DNA from: Hamadaea tsunoensis DSM 44101
GTDB taxonomy: Bacteria > Actinomycetota > Actinomycetes > Mycobacteriales > Micromonosporaceae
Reading direction: 5' to 3'
Length of the DNA: 64,000 nt
Assembly (NCBI RefSeq): GCF_000428945.1
Contig: NZ_AUAX01000001.1
Span: 496,001-560,000 of the forward strand
The first letter of the stretch is position 1. Each line of letters begins with the position of its first letter. Positions 60,679-64,000 of this stretch are shown piece after piece. Both the position numbers and the translations under genes were made by a program. The notes beneath the pieces are model-generated. The model searched no databases and was not told the DNA's origin. It worked only from the letters and a program-made list of their open reading frames with translations.

Positions 60679-63123
60679 TTACAGCTCCCGCTGCCGCAGG
60701 GACCGGCGCAGGTCGTCGGCGTCATCCATGATCGACCGGCGCAGCATCGTGTGCAGGTCGTCCCGGGCGAGCAGGGCCTCGGCCGCGTCTACAGTGGATT
60801 GCGAGACGGCGTACGCGGGGAAGGCCGTGCCGGCGAGCATCGACTGCAGGGCACCCGATCGCCACTCCCCCGTGGCCGGAAGGCCGGCGAGGAAGGGTTC
60901 GACGAACGGCTCCATCAGTTCCTCCTGGCCCGGCCGCCAGAACGCCTGCCCGACCGCCTGCAGGATGCGGTTCGACTGCGTACGGTCGTGCAGGAGCAGG
61001 TCGAAGGCGGTCCGCTTGGCGTCGATGTCCGGCCGCGCGGCCCGGCAGTAGGCCGACTTCGTGACACCCCGCTCGGTCGGGTCGGCCGCGGCCGCCGCGT
61101 CGATCTCGGCCGCGCTCAGGTCACCCAGCGCGGCCAGCCGGGCCAGGATCAGCCAGCGCAGGTCCGCGTCGATCTCCAGGCCCGCGGGCGCGAAGGCGCG
61201 CAGCGCCGCCGGATCGTTCTGGCGTCCGATCACCAGTCGCGCCGCGGCCAGGAGCCGTCCGTCGTTCGCCGCCACGATCCGCTCGTACGCCGAAACGAGC
61301 GCCCGGTCGGCGTCGGCCCGGCGCTCGGGCGCCAGGTACTGGTCGACCGCGAAGGGACCGGCGTAGGAGCCGACGGTTTCGAGGATCGACACGTTGGTCT
61401 CGTTCGGGAGGTGTTCCGCCACCAGCCGGACGAACTCGGCCGCCGGCAGTTCGCCGTCGCGTACGCAGTCCCAGAGGGAGGCCCAGGTGACCGCCCGGTC
61501 GAGCGAGGAATCCAGTGTGGACAGAAGTCGGCCGGGGTCGGCGGAGGGGTCGAGGCGTACCTTGGCGAAGGTCAGGTCGCCCGCGTTGAGCAGCACGTCG
61601 GTCGCGGTCACCCCGGTCAGCGCCGGCACCTCGGTCAGCGGACCGTCCACATCGGCCTCGATGCGGCGGCGCGTACCGGTGGCGTCGGTGTAGCCGATTT
61701 CGATCTTGTGCGGGCGCAGCGTCGGGCAGGCCGCCGGGGCGCTCTGCTCGACGGCGAACCGCTCGACCGTGCCGTCCGCGCCGAACGAGACCACCGGCCG
61801 CAGCGTGTTGACCCCGGCCGAGCGCAGCCAGACGCGGGCCCACTCGCCGAGATCGCGGCCGGACGCCAGCGACAGCGCGGCGAGCAGGTCGTCCAGGGTG
61901 GCGTTGCCCCACGCGTGCTTCTCGAAGTGCGCCCGCAGCCCGGTGAAGAACGCCTCGTCGCCGACGAACGCCACCAGCTGCCGCAGCGCCGAGCAGCCCT
62001 TCGCGTAGGAGATGCCGTCGAAGTTCGCGTACGCCGAACCGGTGTCGGCCACGAACTCCGGCGCGATCGGGTGGGTCGAGGGGCGCTGGTCGGCCGCGTA
62101 CCCCCAGATCTTGCGGTCGATGGAGAAGTCCGACCAGCCCTCGGTGAACCGGGTGACCTCGGTGATGAGCCGGGTGCCCATGTAGGTCGCGAAGGACTCG
62201 TTCAGCCAGAGGTCGTCCCACCAGCGCATGGTGACGAGGTCGCCGAACCACATGTGGGCCATCTCGTGCGCGATGATCGACGCACGGCGGGCGCGCTGCG
62301 TGTCGGTGACGGCGGACCGGTAGACGACCTCGTCCCGGAACACCACCAGGCCCGGGAACTCCATCGCACCCCAGGTGAAGTCGGGCACGAACGCCTGGTC
62401 GTACTTGCCGAACGGGTACCGCAGCCCGAAGAGCTCGTGGTAACGGTCGAGGCACGCCTTGGTGATCTCGAAGATCTCGGGCGCGTTCTCCGCGAGCGCG
62501 GCGGCGTACGAGGACCGCGCGAAGACGCTCATCGGGATGCCGTCGTGCTCGTCGGCGACCTCGGCGTACGGGCCGGCGATGAGGGTGATCAGGTAGGTCG
62601 ACATCGGCTTGGTCGGCGCGAACGTCCAGCGGCCCGGCGTCTCGGCGACCGGCGCGGTGTTCGAGCGGACCGTCCACGTGGGATCGGCGGTGACGGCCAG
62701 CCGGAACACGGCCTTGATGTCGGGCTGGTCGAAGCACGCCATCAGCATCGGCGCGTCGGCGATCGCCGGCTGCGCGTAGATGTAGACCAGCCCGTCGGCC
62801 GGGTCGGTGAACCGGTGCAGCCCCTCGCCCGTGTGCGAGTACGCGTACTCCGCGGTGACGACGACTTCGTTGACGGCTTCGAGGTCGGCGAGCGGCAGGC
62901 GGCCGTCGGCGTACGCGTCGATGCTCCGGCCGTTGAGCGTGGCCGAGGCGAAGCGGGACGGGCGGAGTTCGAGGAAGGTGGCGTGACCCGGATCGGCCTC
63001 GAAGCGGACGACGGTGGTCGCCCGGAAGGTCTCCTCGCCGGTCAGGTCGAGGTCGAGGTCGTAGTGGACATCGCGGACGACGGCGACGCGAGCGGTGGCT
63101 TGGTCGTGGGTGAGGCTGGCCAT
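60679..63123 (-). CDS. pepN: aminopeptidase N (M1 family)
   Basis: An 814-residue zinc aminopeptidase that removes N-terminal residues from peptides. The zinc site is H286-E287-M-A-H290 with E309 in LWLNES. The exopeptidase motif GAMEFPG precedes it. The N-terminal beta-sandwich and the long helical C-terminal domain are complete. It lies between a GNAT gene and nadD on the same strand. Confidence 0.95.
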   Translation of the reverse strand: MASLTHDQATARVAVVRDVHYDLDLDLTGEETFRATTVVRFEADPGHATFLELRPSRFASATLNGRSIDAYADGRLPLADLEAVNEVVVTAEYAYSHTGEGLHRFTDPADGLVYIYAQPAIADAPMLMACFDQPDIKAVFRLAVTADPTWTVRSNTAPVAETPGRWTFAPTKPMSTYLITLIAGPYAEVADEHDGIPMSVFARSSYAAALAENAPEIFEITKACLDRYHELFGLRYPFGKYDQAFVPDFTWGAMEFPGLVVFRDEVVYRSAVTDTQRARRASIIAHEMAHMWFGDLVTMRWWDDLWLNESFATYMGTRLITEVTRFTEGWSDFSIDRKIWGYAADQRPSTHPIAPEFVADTGSAYANFDGISYAKGCSALRQLVAFVGDEAFFTGLRAHFEKHAWGNATLDDLLAALSLASGRDLGEWARVWLRSAGVNTLRPVVSFGADGTVERFAVEQSAPAACPTLRPHKIEIGYTDATGTRRRIEADVDGPLTEVPALTGVTATDVLLNAGDLTFAKVRLDPSADPGRLLSTLDSSLDRAVTWASLWDCVRDGELPAAEFVRLVAEHLPNETNVSILETVGSYAGPFAVDQYLAPERRADADRALVSAYERIVAANDGRLLAAARLVIGRQNDPAALRAFAPAGLEIDADLRWLILARLAALGDLSAAEIDAAAAADPTERGVTKSAYCRAARPDIDAKRTAFDLLLHDRTQSNRILQAVGQAFWRPGQEELMEPFVEPFLAGLPATGEWRSGALQSMLAGTAFPAYAVSQSTVDAAEALLARDDLHTMLRRSIMDDADDLRRSLRQREL

Positions 63124-63156
63124 GCCCCCATCATGCCTGCCCGCGGGCCGGCATGA

Positions 63157-63597
63157 TCACTCGGTCAGCAGCTTCTTCTGGAAGCACACGGACAGCGGAT
63201 TGCCCACGTACTCGCCGTAGGGCGGGATGCGGACGTAACCGGACTCCTCGTAGAGCGCCAGGGCCTCGGGCTGCCGTACGCCGGTCTCCAGGATGAGCGT
63301 GTCGTGCTTCTCGTTGTGCGCCTTGCGTTCGAGCGCGGCCAGGATCCGCCGCCCCACACCCGTACGCCGGTTCGCCGGCCGCACCCACATCCGCTTGACC
63401 TCGGCGACGCCGGGCGCGACGGTGGCCAGCGCCCCGCAGCCGACCGGCTCCGACAACACGTACGCGACGACGAAACGCGCCAGCGGATCGACCGGGGTAA
63501 CGGTCTCGTCCGGATAGCGGGACAGCAGCTCACGCTCGGCGGCGACGACGAGCAGGGTGACGTCCGGGTGCGTGACTTCGCGGTTCTGGATCAGCAC
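63157..63597 (-). CDS. GNAT family N-acetyltransferase
   Basis: A 146-residue protein with the GNAT core: VVAYVLSEPVGCGAL, VKRMWVRPANRRTGVGRRIL (the acetyl-CoA loop), and TLILETGVRQPEALALYEES. The substrate is unknown. Start at 63597 (MLIQNREVTHPD). It is in the same direction as pepN, 33 bases upstream. Confidence 0.9.
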   Translation of the reverse strand: MLIQNREVTHPDVTLLVVAAERELLSRYPDETVTPVDPLARFVVAYVLSEPVGCGALATVAPGVAEVKRMWVRPANRRTGVGRRILAALERKAHNEKHDTLILETGVRQPEALALYEESGYVRIPPYGEYVGNPLSVCFQKKLLTE

Positions 63598-63669
63598 CCG
63601 CGCGACGCTAGCCAGCGCCTGTTTCCGGCCTGTTTCGCATCCCGCACAACGGCTACCGGGTGAGCGCGA

Positions 63670-64000
63670 TCACTCGTCCTCGTCGTCCCCGACCGTGTCC
63701 GTCACGCCCCACGTGTGCTCGTCCGGCTCGAAATCGCCCGCCGTGTCGCCTTCGGCCCGGACCCGGCGCGCCTTGCGCATGGCGAGCCGGTCGGCGGTCG
63801 GCGTACGCGACGACTTCTGGTCCAGGCGGATGTCGGTGCCCCGGTTGCCGGGCACGTAGTCGTCACCGGCGTAGACCGTCGGCTGCCAGTCGAACTCGTG
63901 CGTGGCGATGCGTACCGGCGCGCCGGGTTCGGCACCGGCCTTGGCCAGCGCGGCCTCGACGCCCAGCCGGGCCAGCCGGTCCGCGAGGTAGCCGACCGCC
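63670..64000 (-). CDS. obg: Obg GTPase, C-terminal part (cut by right edge)
   Basis: The visible last 110 residues are the C-terminal OCT domain and acidic tail of ObgE/CgtA, a ribosome-assembly GTPase: YLADRLARLGVEAALAKAG, then FDWQPTVYAGDDYVPGNRG, and a final acidic DTVGDDEDE. The GTPase and Obg domains lie beyond the window. obg beside nadD and rsfS is a familiar order in actinobacteria. Confidence 0.88.
   Translation of the reverse strand, partial: AVGYLADRLARLGVEAALAKAGAEPGAPVRIATHEFDWQPTVYAGDDYVPGNRGTDIRLDQKSSRTPTADRLAMRKARRVRAEGDTAGDFEPDEHTWGVTDTVGDDEDE

Overview
The window is high-GC actinobacterial chromosome. Frequent GTG and TTG starts, long tightly coupled operons and the gene content suggest Micromonosporaceae, most likely Actinoplanes or a close relative; the genus is inferred from general gene content and style, not from a marker gene. 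Both ends are cut inside genes: a diguanylate cyclase on the left and the Obg GTPase on the right. About 60 protein genes are supported. No tRNA, rRNA, CRISPR array, intact insertion sequence or prophage was seen.

Layout. 1-9.5 kb is a housekeeping block on the minus strand: etfB-etfA, a damaged nucleotidyltransferase, cysteine desulfurase, mnmA, a MetE-like methionine synthase, two small genes, ligA and the diguanylate cyclase. 9.7-15.4 kb holds an MprF-like protein converging on a two-gene type VII-secretion-like pair (small partner plus RTX/M91 metallopeptidase), a GNAT gene and two DUF202 genes. 15.4-16.1 kb is a repeat island. 16.1-26.6 kb carries a secreted beta-helix protein, a DrrAB-type ABC exporter, a 1024-residue SARP/AfsR regulator, a thiamine-diphosphate enzyme, an enoyl-CoA hydratase and a small membrane protein. 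26.6-31.2 kb is ackA-pta and a DUF2786 gene.

32.0-45.2 kb is the most striking block: twelve same-strand genes, almost all overlapping by 1-4 bases. They read LacI regulator, two sugar-type permeases, binding lipoprotein, two ADP-ribosylglycohydrolases, ribokinase, a barrel/FGE fusion, CaiB-type CoA-transferase, CitE-type lyase, methyltransferase and a membrane protein. I read it as an uptake and breakdown pathway for an unidentified riboside. 45.5-48.9 kb has a split FluG-like pair (amidohydrolase plus glutamine synthetase homologue) with DUF402 and YccF genes. 49-52.8 kb has ABC transporter genes, one of them ended by a small mobile element. 52.8-53.9 kb is an AbiE toxin-antitoxin locus with a broken toxin. 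53.9-57.8 kb has a ROK regulator divergent from a GH3 hexosaminidase, and a SnoaL-like protein divergent from a MarR regulator with three phased operators. 57.8-64 kb returns to core genes: phosphatase, rsfS, a 1.2-kb repeat island, nadD, pepN, a GNAT gene and obg.

Several families of palindromic repeats recur between genes. Two families sit directly after stop codons, as terminators would. Two repeat islands 44 kb apart share the same modules.
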